Part shown: one piece after another, positions 48,376-60,506 of the stretch
Position numbering within the stretch: the first letter of the stretch is position 1
Layout: every line of letters starts with the position of its first letter
NCBI RefSeq assembly: GCF_001619985.1
Contig: NW_017264195.1
Coordinates: 1,736,001-1,800,000, forward strand
DNA length: 64,000 bases
Direction: 5' to 3'
DNA from: Xylona heveae TC161
Lineage: Eukaryota > Ascomycota > Xylonomycetes > Xylonales > Xylonaceae
Translations under genes and position numbers: made by a program
The notes under the pieces: model-generated
The model's database searches: none
What the model was told of the DNA's origin: nothing
Seen by the model: the letters and a program-made list of their open reading frames with translations, nothing else

Positions 48376-50331
48376 TCAGAATCCCCAGGTCAGAAAGCTA
48401 GATACGCTCCATCCATTGGCCATTGTGTACTCGCTGCTCTTCGTGGTACCATGAAGTACGTCATAATTCTTTTCTCCTGTGCAATTGCCCTTGACGCATG
48501 AAGCAATGAGACTACCGGCGTTCTTGCCTTCATAGTAAGCGGCCTGAAGGAAACCAAAGTATTCAGGGCTTGTGGCTTCTCCAGCGAAGTAGAGTCTGTC
48601 AAGATTTGCACGCAGGTTTTGGTGCATCTCCAGGGTGGTGCCCGGAGGCCAGTTCGAATAGCTTCCGAATGCCCATGGCTCCTTTGACCAACGCGGATAC
48701 ATAAAAGAGGTAGGCACGGGCACATTCTCAGGACCATACATCTCTCGCAGGACCGCCAAAACCTCCTCCTTTGTTTGTTCATCGTCTTGGCTCTCGACGC
48801 GATAGGATTGATCTTGGACCACGGTTACGAAAAGAATGCCGGAATCTGGAATAAACCCATCCAAATCGAGTGATTGCCAGACTGGGTAGTATCCGCGTGT
48901 AGTAGGGGAAGCGTAAAGCAAGAACTGATAGGAGGTATTCCAAAAGACTTTGTCCGGCGGAAATTGGAGGAAGAGTTTGGTGTACGTCCCCATCGAGAAA
49001 CTATCAATGGCTTCTTTTTTCCAGTCGGGTAAAGGCGGGTCAAATTCAACAACATCGTTCTGGAGCACTCCGACCCTGATAAAACGTTAGCCAAAATCTT
49101 GGCGACTGGTCGCTGAGAGTCCCGTCCTTACGAGAAGGTACAAATAGCATAATCAGCATCTACACAGCTACCATCTTTATTATATATGGTGACTCCCGAG
49201 TCACTGTAAGTGATGTCCTTTACAATGGTGTTCAATCGGAGCCGCGAGTCATTTTTTGCGAGAAATTCTGACGCTTCACCTTTGATAAAAGCATTGAATC
49301 CTCGCTGATCAACGACAAAATTGTTCGCATCAGACCACTGGTAAAATGTTGTGTTCTGCCAAGAGGTGTGAGCTTTAATTTTCAAACATACAAAGAAAAT
49401 CTTACATAGTTGACGACGGCAAATTCTTGAGACGATTGCTCCTGTTCATAGCATTAGATTGATGTCTTGATACTGATCGACGATTGAAGCCTACAGGGCT
49501 GTACGCATATTCCCAGTCAAATTCCCACCATTCGACTGCCTGTGCTTCCATGTTCTTTTTTGGTTTCCAGCCGGCCAAACTCAAGCCGCTGCGGACGCTG
49601 CGATCCTGCAGATTTTCGGTAAGTATGTAACCAGCATCTTGCTCAAATGTCGCATAATAATCTTCAAAATCATCTAGGAGCTGGCTGTAGTCGGCATAGC
49701 CCGAGGCATTGAATGTTTGTATTGACGAATAATTGCTGTATGTGTTGCTGATATTCCACTTCTTGGCCTATATCCCCAATTGTATTAGCAAACTATGAGT
49801 TCAGGCTTTATGAAAGACATACTAGAGTCCAAATTGGATTTTCAGGGCCGCCTTCAGACCCCAGTCCTTGTACCTAGAATTCGCTCGAGTGTGAGTATGC
49901 ACACCGAATGGCAGCCCAATGGCGACGCACCCAATTAGCACCTAGCTCGACGACGTATGGTTTCCCATGTTTATCGGCACCAAAAGTCGTGTGAGCGACA
50001 CGACCGCCAATATCTCCATTGTATTCGAGAATTATAAAGTCGGACACGGATTGATTGGATAAAGCTTGCTGAAGTGATTTTAGCTATAGATCTGGTTATG
50101 AATTTGACGAGTGAGCAACCTACAGCGGCAGTGATGCCTGTAAGACCTGCTCCCCTGATTTAGAATTAGATGTTGGAACTTTCGAGGTTGCAAGTTATGA
50201 TTTACGCACAAAATTGCCACAGATGTCTTCTGACAGGTCTCATTGCGCCGAGCTAATGGGGGACTGGCGGCAGTTCCTAGGCTAGCAGTTGCTAACAGCC
50301 CCAAACACGCAACCTTTCCGGACAAAAACAT
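48376..50331 (-). CDS. Secreted FAD-dependent amine oxidase (polyamine-oxidase type)
   Basis: Eight exons (50331-50210, 50154-50124, 50068-49931, 49873-49823, 49767-49495, 49441-49406, 49355-49132, 49075-48376) give 524 residues. The signal peptide is MFLSGKVACLGLLATASLGTAAS. The dinucleotide-binding motif reads AILGAGLTGITAAQAL, rebuilt over two introns, and FIILEYNGDIGGR supplies the ribose-binding acidic residue. ELGANWVQG is the family's substrate-side loop. The C-terminal FAD motif is YFAGEATSPEYFGFLQAAYYEGKNAG. Exons as short as 31 and 36 nt are needed to keep these motifs. It oxidises amines such as polyamines to aldehyde, hydrogen peroxide and ammonia or a smaller amine; substrate is unproven. 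It lies 630 bp downstream of the NCS1 permease on the same strand. Confidence 0.92.
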
Positions 50332-50964
50332 CGTCAACGAATTAATGGCCTTGAAAATGGGACAGGCAAATTGAGTAGAAGACGAAAGCTACCTTTATAT
50401 TTTTCCATCTTCTGTATTAGAGAGATAAAGACCGGAAGATGGGACAACAACAGCCTGTCGATCAATCTGTGCTTATCGCGTCCTTGCAGCTTACCGGAAG
50501 AAACTCCAAGGCATCGCAACAAGGGTCCCCCTGGAAAGGAAGTTGGTGTTGCTTTTTCGCTAACTGAAGAAAGCAGTCCATGCCGGTTCCTGAACAACCA
50601 AGAACCGACCCCCGGCCAAGCGCTGCTCCGATAGGAAGTCCCATGCGATCTTCTATCGCGCACCTGAAGGAAAATGGAATGGCGATTTAAAGTAAGAAAA
50701 ACAAAGGCAACAGTTCTAACACCGCTTTATGCAGCTATTACTATAATGCTGAGACAAAAGCTAAACACATAAGATGAGATCTAAATAAAAGCAGCTGAAA
50801 ATTGAACGTGATCTCCTTTTTGGAGAGACTCTCCTCTACTGGTTGATCACTTCTAATCTATCCTTCGTCTATGCTAAAGTCTTTTCCTTCAAGTCGTCGC
50901 TGCGGAATGAACCATCCCACCAGCGTACTCGATCAGACTTTCTACGCCAACTTTCTTTTATCTT
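50332..50964. promoter_or_regulatory. Promoter region of the amine oxidase gene
   Basis: This is the space between the permease stop codon and the amine oxidase start codon. A frame of about 109 codons on the - strand has no domain and no clear motif. Confidence 0.35.
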
Positions 50965-52840
50965 TTACCGACCAGTTTTCTTAAGCTCATACCACCGCAT
51001 GGGTGGGTAGACGAGAGCCGCCCATGAGAAGCCGACGTAATTGCCAATCTGGAAGAAGGTTAGCTTGATAGTAATAATCATTGCCGTCGCAAGGTAACTT
51101 ACATCACCACCGTAATCGCCAATGCGAGCCGCAATAGGGCCGATATACCAAACTTGAGCCATGCAGATAATGGCACCGGCCCAGCCGATAAGGAACGCTA
51201 TCAATGCAGCAATGCCTATTGGTAGCTTCGAAGAGTCATTCCAAGACTCCCAGGAGTAGCCTCTTTTACGGCGGAAGATAAAATGTTCTTCAAACATGAT
51301 GGCCACCCAAATCGCTACCCAATATCCCATCAACGCAAGGAAGTTGGTAAAGATATCAGAGAGTGAATTTCGTCCTGCAAGGGCGCAGACTGTGTAAATG
51401 ATGACGCCAATAGTATTCCAGATAACACGTGGAATTTTCTCGGCATAACGGCCAAGAATCTGAAAGTCGACGCCGGAAGAATAGGTCGGGGCAACCAAAT
51501 TACCAATAAGACCAAGAGCGACGATGACCCCACAAAACTTTCCGAAATCACCCAGAGGGCCAAAGCCAGATACAATGAGTGCTCCTTGGGAGGTATTGTA
51601 AGCCGACTGCCAAGATTGGTCAGTCGAAGCACCTGAGCCGAGACCAATGCCCAACAGAAGGGCAAATGAAAAGCTGAAGGTCAATCCAATCATCGACATA
51701 AAGAAGACTTTCCAGCGTGGAGTGGTCTCAGGGTAGTATACAAAATAGTCTGCAGCCCCTCCTCCGTAGGTGATTGCAGCACTAAGAGCAAGTGAGAACC
51801 AAGAGATTCTATCTAATCGTTAGTAGGCAATCTAGAGACTTCTAGAGGACGGAATGACGCACCGATTTCCAATAATTGTCAAAGAATCCCCCTGAGAAGG
51901 CAAAGACGTATCAAATTTGGGGCCAGCGACTCCAGCGAGGATGCAATAAACCATGACCTGGGGAAACCAGGCATATCTATAGGGTCAATTAGATAACTGC
52001 ATCAACAATAGCCAGAGATTGAGGGCAAAGGATACCTCTCATAATAGTGAAAAACCTCGTATCCAAAAGTAGTAATAACCCATGTTATTACTGCTACAAT
52101 AATGATGCCTGACAACTGTTAGAACGACAGAGAAATTTCGCAGAATAAGTAGCTCTACGTACCGACGACAACGGGAAGACTTCCGTTTGGAGAAACGGCC
52201 GAGAGAATCTGGCCCGCAACGACGCAATCAATGAGGGAATATCCCAGAGAAACGATTAGATTCAGGATAACAATCAGCTTGCTAGGCCACCAGCCCATTG
52301 CGTAGCGAGCAAAGATCTAAATTCTTGGTGAGCGGAATTGGATCTGATTTATCTCTTGTGGATTCATACCATTGTCCGGTTTCCAGATATAGGACCAAAA
52401 GTGGCAATGTAGGCCACCGGCAGACTGCCAACGATGGCTCCAAAAACCGCACACATTGCCGAGTCAAGGAAGCTCAGTGTGAAGGTTTGCGAGGCGAGCA
52501 TTCCAAGGGTGATATTATTAGCAGCAAGATTAATCGAGATCCAAAATAGGATGATCTGCATGTATCCTAATGACGAGGTCCCATGTCTTTCATGGTCCTC
52601 TACTCGCTGGATGCCTCGAGCCTCTAGGTTGTAGAGCACCAATTGTTTCTCAAACTGTTGAGTATACCAATGAAAGCGCTCTGCAAATCGTGGAGAGGAT
52701 GCCGGCTCCTCAGAAGAACCGGTCGCTGTGACATCATTTTTGACATCTTTGGAGATGGACGGCCCATCCCCTACATCGATAGGATCATGAGGAGCCGTGC
52801 CCTTCTCTATGTCGGCTTGGGTATGGGGAATGGTCGCCAT
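50965..52840 (-). CDS. NCS1 family purine-cytosine permease (Fcy2-like)
   Basis: Six exons (52840-52370, 52316-52163, 52108-52036, 51976-51863, 51808-51103, 51048-50965) give 533 residues. This plasma-membrane proton symporter family imports cytosine, adenine, guanine or hypoxanthine. After an 85-residue hydrophilic N-terminus (NLEARGIQRVEDHERHG is typical), twelve membrane segments follow. Markers are FGAIVGSLPVAYIATFGPISGNRTM-IFARYAMGWWPSK across intron 1, VAPTYSSGVDFQILG and EEHFIFRRKRGYSW. The last intron is 54 nt, in frame and stop-free. The adjoining amine oxidase on the same strand hints at shared use in nitrogen scavenging. Confidence 0.92.
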
Positions 52841-53694
52841 TTCGACCCTAGAATTTCGTCAGTTTGAAAGAGCTCCTTCTGGAAAAAAATTAAGAAGCAT
52901 GATCCTTTCGCTGGAATTATCCAGATCAAGTTCAACCGTATGATCTCAGAACAGGAGGGGGCACAAGGAGAACCCAAGCAGACACTGAGTGTTGCCACCA
53001 TGAGGGTGGATGGGTCACCTTGGCAGCCTCCTGAACACCGGTTTCATGCAGGTTGGTTTTTGAGGTACCTTGATCAATCGATATTCCGATGCTACTTAAT
53101 GTCATGATTCCTGAGGGCAGACGGAAGACCTTACGACTTTTCTATGAATGGTCTTGATTAGTAGGGATTTTCTCAAAAAAAAAAATACGAAGTTGGTGTT
53201 ACACGACTGAAAGCTCGTAGCACAGATGACATACCTTTCGATACAGATCAATTGAGCGACCTGAAGCTGTTTGCAAAATCTGCACGCAGGAAATTTTTGC
53301 GGAGACGAAGTGGGAGATATAAGAATTGAGGGCGAGGGCAGAAAAGGTTAAGTTACTTAGCGGGATATATTCCCGCCAAAAAATGAAATTACCTTATCGT
53401 GGTGGTCTCATTCCGCGGCACCATCTCATGCGAGGAAGATCTTATCATTTTGACGTCGTCGGGAGGAGCAGGCGGTCAGCCCCGAAAATCGGCAGAAAAC
53501 TGTGCTCGCTTAATCTTCTCCTCAGGCCACCACCCAGGGAGCGAGGGGAGCCACGTGCTGCTTCCCGGCCCCTTTCTCGCAATTCGCCAGGTTGGCTACA
53601 GGATTCCGCTGCGTGATGCTTCTTATGGTTGTTTGTTCTTCTAGTCGTGTTTGACCGCGTTTGGCTCAACCGCGACATTTGTTGTAGTCTTTTC
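52841..53694. promoter_or_regulatory. Divergent promoter region, NCS1 permease / Ted1-like gene
   Basis: The start codons face away from each other across 854 bp. The frame of the Ted1-like gene is open upstream only from a non-ATG codon, so the ATG at 53695 is preferred as its start. No further motif is claimed. Confidence 0.4.
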
Positions 53695-55365
53695 ATGTTA
53701 TTGCTTACTTTCCTTGAACGCATTTTACTCCTTGTGGGTGCCCTTGTCCTCATTGGACAAGCATATCTGAATTTCTATCCCTCTTTACGGCGCTGCGCCT
53801 TTGCGCGTCCAGATGCGGGAGCACCCAGGCATGCTGAGCATAAAGCCACGAGCATTAACGTGGCCAACCATAGTCTCGCTCCTTTTCGTTTGCTAGCATT
53901 AGGGGATCCACAACTTGAGGGAGATTCTTCACTCCCAAATCCCAAAGAATCATTGCTTCAATCACTTGTGGATGTCTGGACGAATCGTGTGAATTATGAC
54001 TCACCGTTTGGGTTCGCGCGTGATTTTCGTCAAGCCTTTTACGTTTTATTGACCGAAGACCTGCCCCAGCTTTTCAAGTACTATCGAAAACGCTTGGATC
54101 TTCTCGGAAATGATTATTACCTTGGCCAAATATACAAGACCATCCGACGAACGACGCAACCGACGCATATCACCATCCTGGGTGACTTGCTAGGAAGTCA
54201 ATGGATCTCCGATGAAGAATTTGGAAGGCGCAGTAACCGATTCTGGGCGACCGTCTTCGCGGATGCGCTAAGGGTGGAAGATCATTTAATGATCGAACCC
54301 AGCACACAAAATCTCGGAGAAGACCTCAATTGGAGTCGGAGACTCATCAACGTAGCTGGTAACCACGATGTTGGGTATGCCGGTGATATGACCGAGGAAA
54401 GAGTCCAAAGATTCGAGTCTCACTTCGGGAAGGCGAATTGGGAAGTACGATTCCAGCTACCGTCTGAACAACTAAAAGATGCGCACGACAAGATTCAGAG
54501 CGTTCCTGAACTGAGACTCATTGTCCTCAACTCTATGAACATGGACTCTCCCGCCTTTGATGCCAGCTTGCAACAGCAAACATATGACTTTCTAAACAAA
54601 GCTATCACAACGTCTCGTCCAGTGGAGGATAGAAGCTCAGCCACAATTCTCCTCACACATCTTCCTTTGTATAAGGAAGCTGGCGTGTGCGTAGACGGCC
54701 CAATGTTTAATTTCTGGGGTAGCGAATATGGCGGCGGAGTGCGAGAACAGAACCATTTGAGCTATGAGGCGGGAAAAGGCATCCTCGAAGGTCTCTATGG
54801 GATGAGTGGTAATGCCAATGCTCCTGGGCATGGTATGGGCCGTAATGGTGTCATTCTTAATGGACATGACCACGAGGGCTGTGATACATATCATTATATA
54901 TCGGCTCACACCAACGGCAATGGAGGCGAATGGAAGGCAATGAGGTCTAATGAAGCTTCCAGTATAGCCAGCGACAATCATGTTCCGGGTGTTCGAGAGA
55001 TCACTGTTCGAAGCATGATGGGCGACTATGGCGGAAACGCCGGCCTATTGAGTGGCTGGTTTGACACGGATATTGGAGAATGGCGATTTGAGTATAAGAC
55101 GTGCCCTCTTGGAAAGCAGCACATTTGGTGGGCCGTGCAAGTGCTTCAGTTAATCGGTCTTCTACTTTGTTTCTGCATTCTCATACTGCTCGTCTCCAAA
55201 AGAGCTAGACGGCAATCGGTGCAGGTCACTGATGGCAAGAAGGCAGGTCCGCCTGCCCGAAAAATTCCTACTCGTAATGGGTTTTCTACAGGACTCGACG
55301 CCTCTGTTGGTCGCCGGGCCAATGGTAGAGTGCCTAAACCTGTAAACAGACAGGCTATGTCTTAA
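53695..55365 (+). CDS. TED1: Ted1/Cdc1-type metallophosphoesterase (PGAP5-like)
   Basis: A single exon of 556 residues. Ted1, Cdc1 and mammalian PGAP5 remove ethanolamine phosphate from GPI-anchor mannoses in the ER, which is needed for export of GPI proteins. A hydrophobic N-terminal anchor (LLLTFLERILLLVGALVLIG) is followed by a luminal phosphoesterase domain: ALGDPQLEG near residue 71, ILGDLLGSQW, NVAGNHD at about 221-225, LLTHLPLY, and NGHDHEGCDTYHY near 390. All five metal-binding blocks are present. A second membrane segment near the C-terminus (LIGLLLCFCILILLVS) ends in a basic tail with KRARR. Ted1 is favoured over Cdc1 on layout; the two cannot be separated firmly here. Confidence 0.88.
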   Translation: MLLLTFLERILLLVGALVLIGQAYLNFYPSLRRCAFARPDAGAPRHAEHKATSINVANHSLAPFRLLALGDPQLEGDSSLPNPKESLLQSLVDVWTNRVNYDSPFGFARDFRQAFYVLLTEDLPQLFKYYRKRLDLLGNDYYLGQIYKTIRRTTQPTHITILGDLLGSQWISDEEFGRRSNRFWATVFADALRVEDHLMIEPSTQNLGEDLNWSRRLINVAGNHDVGYAGDMTEERVQRFESHFGKANWEVRFQLPSEQLKDAHDKIQSVPELRLIVLNSMNMDSPAFDASLQQQTYDFLNKAITTSRPVEDRSSATILLTHLPLYKEAGVCVDGPMFNFWGSEYGGGVREQNHLSYEAGKGILEGLYGMSGNANAPGHGMGRNGVILNGHDHEGCDTYHYISAHTNGNGGEWKAMRSNEASSIASDNHVPGVREITVRSMMGDYGGNAGLLSGWFDTDIGEWRFEYKTCPLGKQHIWWAVQVLQLIGLLLCFCILILLVSKRARRQSVQVTDGKKAGPPARKIPTRNGFSTGLDASVGRRANGRVPKPVNRQAMS

Positions 55366-56622
55366 TGTTTCTGCCAATGCGCCAGAATCATTCAATCTAA
55401 TATATCCGCCATGTGTAACTGACATGGAATCTGCATCTGGGAAGCTTTTGGACATGGGTATGACAGCATATGTACTGCATTTCTGTAGAATATTTCCAGA
55501 CAATTTTCTGAGACCACGCTCTTGTATAAGGTACTTGATGTACTATCTAGCGTTCAAAGAATTGAAAAACGAAGAGAGGGGCATTCTACCTCGGCATTCC
55601 CTGTAGTTTTTCTTGACGAGCATGATAGACAAAGCTCCAGAGTTATAATGAGGTGATGTCAGATGAATCAGCGAGGCGCCAGTAACGAAGGGACGAACAG
55701 ACGAGGCTGCTCAAGCGCGACTTAAGCCCATAGCAAGGACAAGTCATGCCTTGTTCTCGAAGCATCTTCCTTTCATTGACTGAGACACCAACGCTAGATT
55801 TGACGTCGGTCATATGCCCGTCTGTCGTTGCGCTTGGGCGGTCACGCGACTTGAAGCGCACGTCAAATGTAAATGGCTTTTGTTTGCCACCAAAAATGTT
55901 GCAACAACAGTCTATACAAGCCCTAATTAATGGGCTGAATCCCTGCTTCGACGCGCTTGGATGATCACGACGGACGAGTATGAAGTCTCTTGATTATTCC
56001 GAATTATGATTCGTGCCGCTAGGATCATCAAACTCGCTGGTTTATTCGGAGCACACCAACCCATTATTGCCACGCTTCGCGATTATTTTCTTGATGGTTG
56101 CTTGGAAGACAAATTAGTGCCATCTTTTTACTACGTAGGAGTCCGCCTCAGATTGTATAGGCGGGAGCTGGCGCCATCTATACACTATCAAGCGAACCGT
56201 CCGTAGCGCTACCCTGCGACATCAAGCCATCCATGGGAACCTGAGAGCATTACTCCGATCTCCGAGAAAGACTTCACCAGCGCAAGAGCTTGAAGAATGT
56301 GTCTGCGCAGGTACTTTGTTGAGATCAGCCAATGACGGAAACCCACCCTGATCGCTGGGCCACGAGCGGCTCAGTTGATGAAGAAGATGAAAGCCCTCAG
56401 AGCGTACGAAGTGTGCCGTCCAAGGAACCCTATCGTTTCTTTCAATTTTGCAAAGATGTCAGTAGTCAACCATGAGTTTTCTTATTACTCGCGGATGTCT
56501 TGAGAAGATGACTTCCCATACCCAAACACTATATATATACATGACCTCGCATGTCTTGAGAAATTGTGTTACAACTTACAATGTTTTTTTTTGGGGGTGG
56601 ATGGATGTGGAATTGGGGGAGA
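55366..56622. other. Intergenic region, no gene recognised
   Basis: Frames of 60-70 codons occur on both strands without motifs. A TATATATATAC run lies at about 56530-56540. Confidence 0.4.
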
Positions 56623-57389
56623 ATGATGTACGGGAAGAGTCTAATGCGGCATGATTCCAGTTCGTCCTTGTCGGTCTTGTTAAATTCTCTATTCAAATCC
56701 ATCCTGCTGGGGGAACAGCGCAGACACCAAGCCCAGCATATCACACACCAAAGGTCACATCCATCAAAGCAAAGGTGTATCTGCCTCCCTCCTTCTCGTT
56801 ATATCCAGGTGGGCACGTTGAAAGAGGCGGCGGGGCGCAAGCGCCCTCAAAGGAAGAAAGAGTGGCAAAAATACGGTACCATGGATGGGAAGGCCTTTTT
56901 AGTCTAAACGTAGAGATAACCATCTTTGGACAACGAGAAACAGCTGGATATTTAAGGGAGGGGCTCGATGGGCAGACCGTAAGTGCAGACTCAGCACCGA
57001 ATCCTCGAAAGGTCGTCATAAAACGAAAGGGAATCGGAAGAACATACGCGGTTCATTTTGACGGCTATGAAGCTCGGATTGGCGGCGATACACTTTTCTG
57101 GAAGGGAACGAAATCGGAGCTAGCTCTTATTCAAGATCGAACTCATTCCAACAACGGTAATCTGAAATTGATCTCCCCTAATCGGCCAGAAAAGGTCCTC
57201 GCCGTGTATCAAAACCGATCCGACCCAACCATCTTGGGTACTCTTAGCGTTTTGGAAGAATTCGAGGAAGGCGCGGGTGGTCTCCTGGAGGAGATAATTA
57301 CGACCTGCTTGGCAATCGTTGTGGCCGAACGCTTGTCGCGTCGAAGTACTATTGGGGGTTTCTGGAAGCCAAGGGGTAGAGAGGAGTAG
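56623..57389 (+). CDS. Hypothetical protein, body in one frame, likely start in another
   Basis: I do not recognise the family. From 56655 to the stop at 57389 one frame is open for about 244 codons and reads like protein (VTSIKAKVYLPPSF, then RTYAVHFDGYEARIGGDTLFW, then LLEEIITTCLAIVVAERLSRR), but it contains no Met at all. The nearest sensible starts, ATG at 56623 and 56626, are in a different frame that reads SSLSVLLNSLFKSILL before losing sense near 56710, next to a GGGGG run. An intron joining them would be about 32 nt, too short for a fungus. So either this is a frameshift (real or a sequencing error in the G run), or the first exon lies further upstream. It converges with the aldehyde dehydrogenase gene. 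Confidence 0.5.
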
Positions 57390-57667
57390 AAAGCAAAGGG
57401 GCCTCGGAGAGGCGATTGGGGCGCATAGGTAAAGAACATTTGGATATGAGCTCTTCATGGCGGTTGCTTTGGGCATTGAATGGTGGGCAAAAGTCTATGT
57501 GCGTTATTCATTTCCAAGATAAGAGATAACTGAAGGAATGTGACTGCTAATGATATTCGACTGTGGTGCATTTTTGCCTCATAAAGGGTATAAACTCTCT
57601 TCAGTGCATTGGGTATAATTCGGAAACAAAGTTGACCGCCCACAGGATAACTAGGGATTATAGTTTG

Positions 57668-59334
57668 TCAGTTTTGGAAAGTGATAGTCTTTGTCTTCAA
57701 AAATTCGTTCAAACCCCAGTCGGCATTGAATCGGCCGTAGCCGCTACTCTTAATGCCACCATGGGGAAGACTAGGCTCGTCATGGAAAGTCATTGCATTG
57801 ATATGCACAGCTCTGGGTCAAGTTAGTAGCCATAATTTCTCCACCTAGACGTGGCCATCTTTCGACCCAGCCAGGACACAACTTTGTTACTTACCCGCTC
57901 TCTATCTGCTTAGCAACGCGCAAACCAGTCGCTAGATCCTCGGTGAAGACAGCGGCACTCAAGCCATATTCTGTGTCATTCGCAATGGCGACAGCCTCAG
58001 CTTCATCCTTGGCCGCAATTACACTGACAGTTGGGCCGAATGACTCGATATAGAAGATGTCCATTTGATTGGTGACATTCTGGAGCACTAAAGGTCGCAT
58101 CTGAGCAGATGAAGTCTCAATTTCCTCTATTTTTCCAAATAAGAGGTTGGCACCTTGGTCGAGCGCTGAGTCAACAAGCTGGCGCACCTTGTTTACTGCT
58201 GCGCTATTGACAAGGACTTGAGGAGGCTGGTCGTGAGGAAACATCTCATTTAAAGCCGCCTTTAAATGGTCACCAAATTCTTTCTCAATTGAAGCTTCAA
58301 CAATAATGCGTTCGGTACACATGCATGTTTGACCGCTCTAGGTGACGTGTCAGAGTGAGACAGAGGTTACTTTGGCGACGGCAAAATAGAGGGTGGTTGG
58401 AAGACGTACATTCAGGAAAGAACCCAGAACACATTCTTTCGCGGCTTTCTTGAGGTCGGCACTCTTCAAGACAATTGCGCTCGCCTTGCCTCCAAGCTCG
58501 AGTAAAACAGGCTTCAAAGACTTTCCAGCCATCTCCGCAATAATTCTACCCACTGCTGTGCTGCCTGTAAAATTGACCTTTTTTACAAAAGGATGTTTAA
58601 TTAAAACTTCGGTAATAGCCGCGGCGTCCTGAGGCCGGTGATACAAGACATTCAAGCATCCTTTGGGAAGGCCGGCATCTGCGAAGACTTTTCCAATTGC
58701 CCAAAAACATCGCGGTGTGTTTTCAGAGCCCTTGAGGACGACTGTGTTTCCCGCTGCAAGGGCAAAAACTGCAGCTCTGAATCCAAGAATGTATGGAGCG
58801 TTCCTACAATTCTGACTTGAGCACAATGATTGGCAGGAGGGAATGCGAAGAAGCATGTCAAACTTACCATGGCGCGATCCCGAGGACAACGCCATAGGGT
58901 TCTCGCGAGACCAAAGCCGTCGTGCTTTCATCCAGAGTGGACGGCAGGCTTCCCTGTATGGCCGCAATTCGGCCGGCTACATCGCGTATGATTTCCGCGC
59001 TTACCCCAATGTTTATTTTTTCAGAGAAAAATTTTGTGGCGCCGACCTCATCTTGCATATACTTGGCGAGTTCATCTGCTCTCGATTCCAGAATTGCAGC
59101 CGCACGCAACACTATGTCACGCCGCTTGACCGCACGTGTACGCGCCCAATCTGGGAAAGCAGCCTGAGCAGCTTCGACAGCTTTAACAGCCTCGACTTCC
59201 CCAGCACTGCAGCTATACGATACTAGCTTTTGGGTAGAAGGATTTTTTACCTCAAAAGTTGTCTTGGTGCTTATTTCTTGACCGTTTATCAACAAGGGAA
59301 CGGCGTTTACCGAGGAGCTGATCCGATCGATCAT
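57668..59334 (-). CDS. NAD-dependent aldehyde dehydrogenase (salicylaldehyde/vanillin dehydrogenase type)
   Basis: Four exons (59334-58868, 58803-58410, 58337-57895, 57812-57668) give 482 residues. The ATG at 59334 is the first in frame. Family signatures are [18 protein letters not shown] (across intron 1), [28 protein letters not shown] with general-base Glu258, GQTCMCTER with nucleophile Cys292, [21 protein letters not shown], and [22 protein letters not shown] near the end. The 34-residue spacing between Glu and Cys is standard. The [11 protein letters not shown] and [11 protein letters not shown] motifs resemble fungal and bacterial salicylaldehyde dehydrogenases that oxidise aromatic aldehydes to acids; the exact substrate is inferred. 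It is probably cytosolic. Confidence 0.92.
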
Positions 59335-60506
59335 ATTGATGTTGCTTCGTATTTTCACAACGAAGGAAAAAGTTAATGTAATCAGTGGCTGGGCAATACC
59401 CGTTTCCGAGTCAAAATATTAGTTCAATTCAAGTACGACCGGAAGTGATCGTTGCCTGGTGGACTCTTGGAGAGTTGTGGCGGACGGTAGCGTAATCCAA
59501 CGCTTGGAGAAGATGTACAAATCGGTCGTGCCATGGCATAGCTAACACTTGCAGAGACCTCCGGGTGGCACCAATTACCCCTCTGTGAGCGACGTTGGAA
59601 AAGCGGAGTCATTGTTTTGGTTTACTATAGCGCGAGAAACTAAAGGTCTAAGCTAGGTCATTCACTTATCCCTTACTCCGTAAGTCCTGGCGAAGATAGA
59701 GCGAAAGGTATCTCTCTCATCGTAAAACGCACTGCACTCGGTTTAAACAATTTTTCGGAGTCTTACAAACCTTATGAGAAGATTTTCAGGGTTTAGATTT
59801 GAATTTCAACTGCTAACGAAATGTGTATCATATCTTCATTCAGCCACAGATTATCGTCAACACGAGGTGATTCTGCTATGGGGTTACGTTGTAATGGAAC
59901 GGCGTTCTCCGCATTTGGTTGAAACGCGACGTTAATAATAATCTTGCTAGAAGAGGGCAAACAACAAGCAGCTCCACCAGTGGAAAACGAAGCGAATTGT
60001 GGGGGAAAGTTCTCTGCCAGCCGAGGTACTGTGGAACTGTACGTCCTGACGTTCGACTCGGCGACTCTGCAAGGAAGTCGTCACTTGGCAATTGTAGTCC
60101 TGAAACAGTGCAAGCAAGACCCATGGTAACTCTATAGTCATTCTCTATAACTTATGAGTTGTTCTAGCCCATTTTTCAGCCATGTTGTTTTCTGAGCCAA
60201 CGATGCGGTGAACTGTTTTACTAATCTTATTCATAATCATACCATTATGCACGTGAAGAGGGAGTTTTATGTCGTTACCGCTCTTACAGCAGCGCATCCC
60301 TGTCTTGAGGTGTCAAACAACTACATTTAAGATCTAAGGGTAAAGGCCGATGGCAGTTTCTCGTACTGTTTTAGGAAGGTCTGTCAAGATCCGGTTCGCT
60401 TCGGACCAGAAGAGCTGGCATTGCATACGGAACTCCGTCGTTTCATAACTGACAGGGAAATGTGCTCATCTGCGCTCCCAGCTAGAAGTAATCCCTGCTT
60501 TTGCTT
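59335..60506. other. Intergenic with ALDH promoter
   Basis: The aldehyde dehydrogenase promoter lies at the left end. No supported gene was seen in the rest. Confidence 0.4.
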
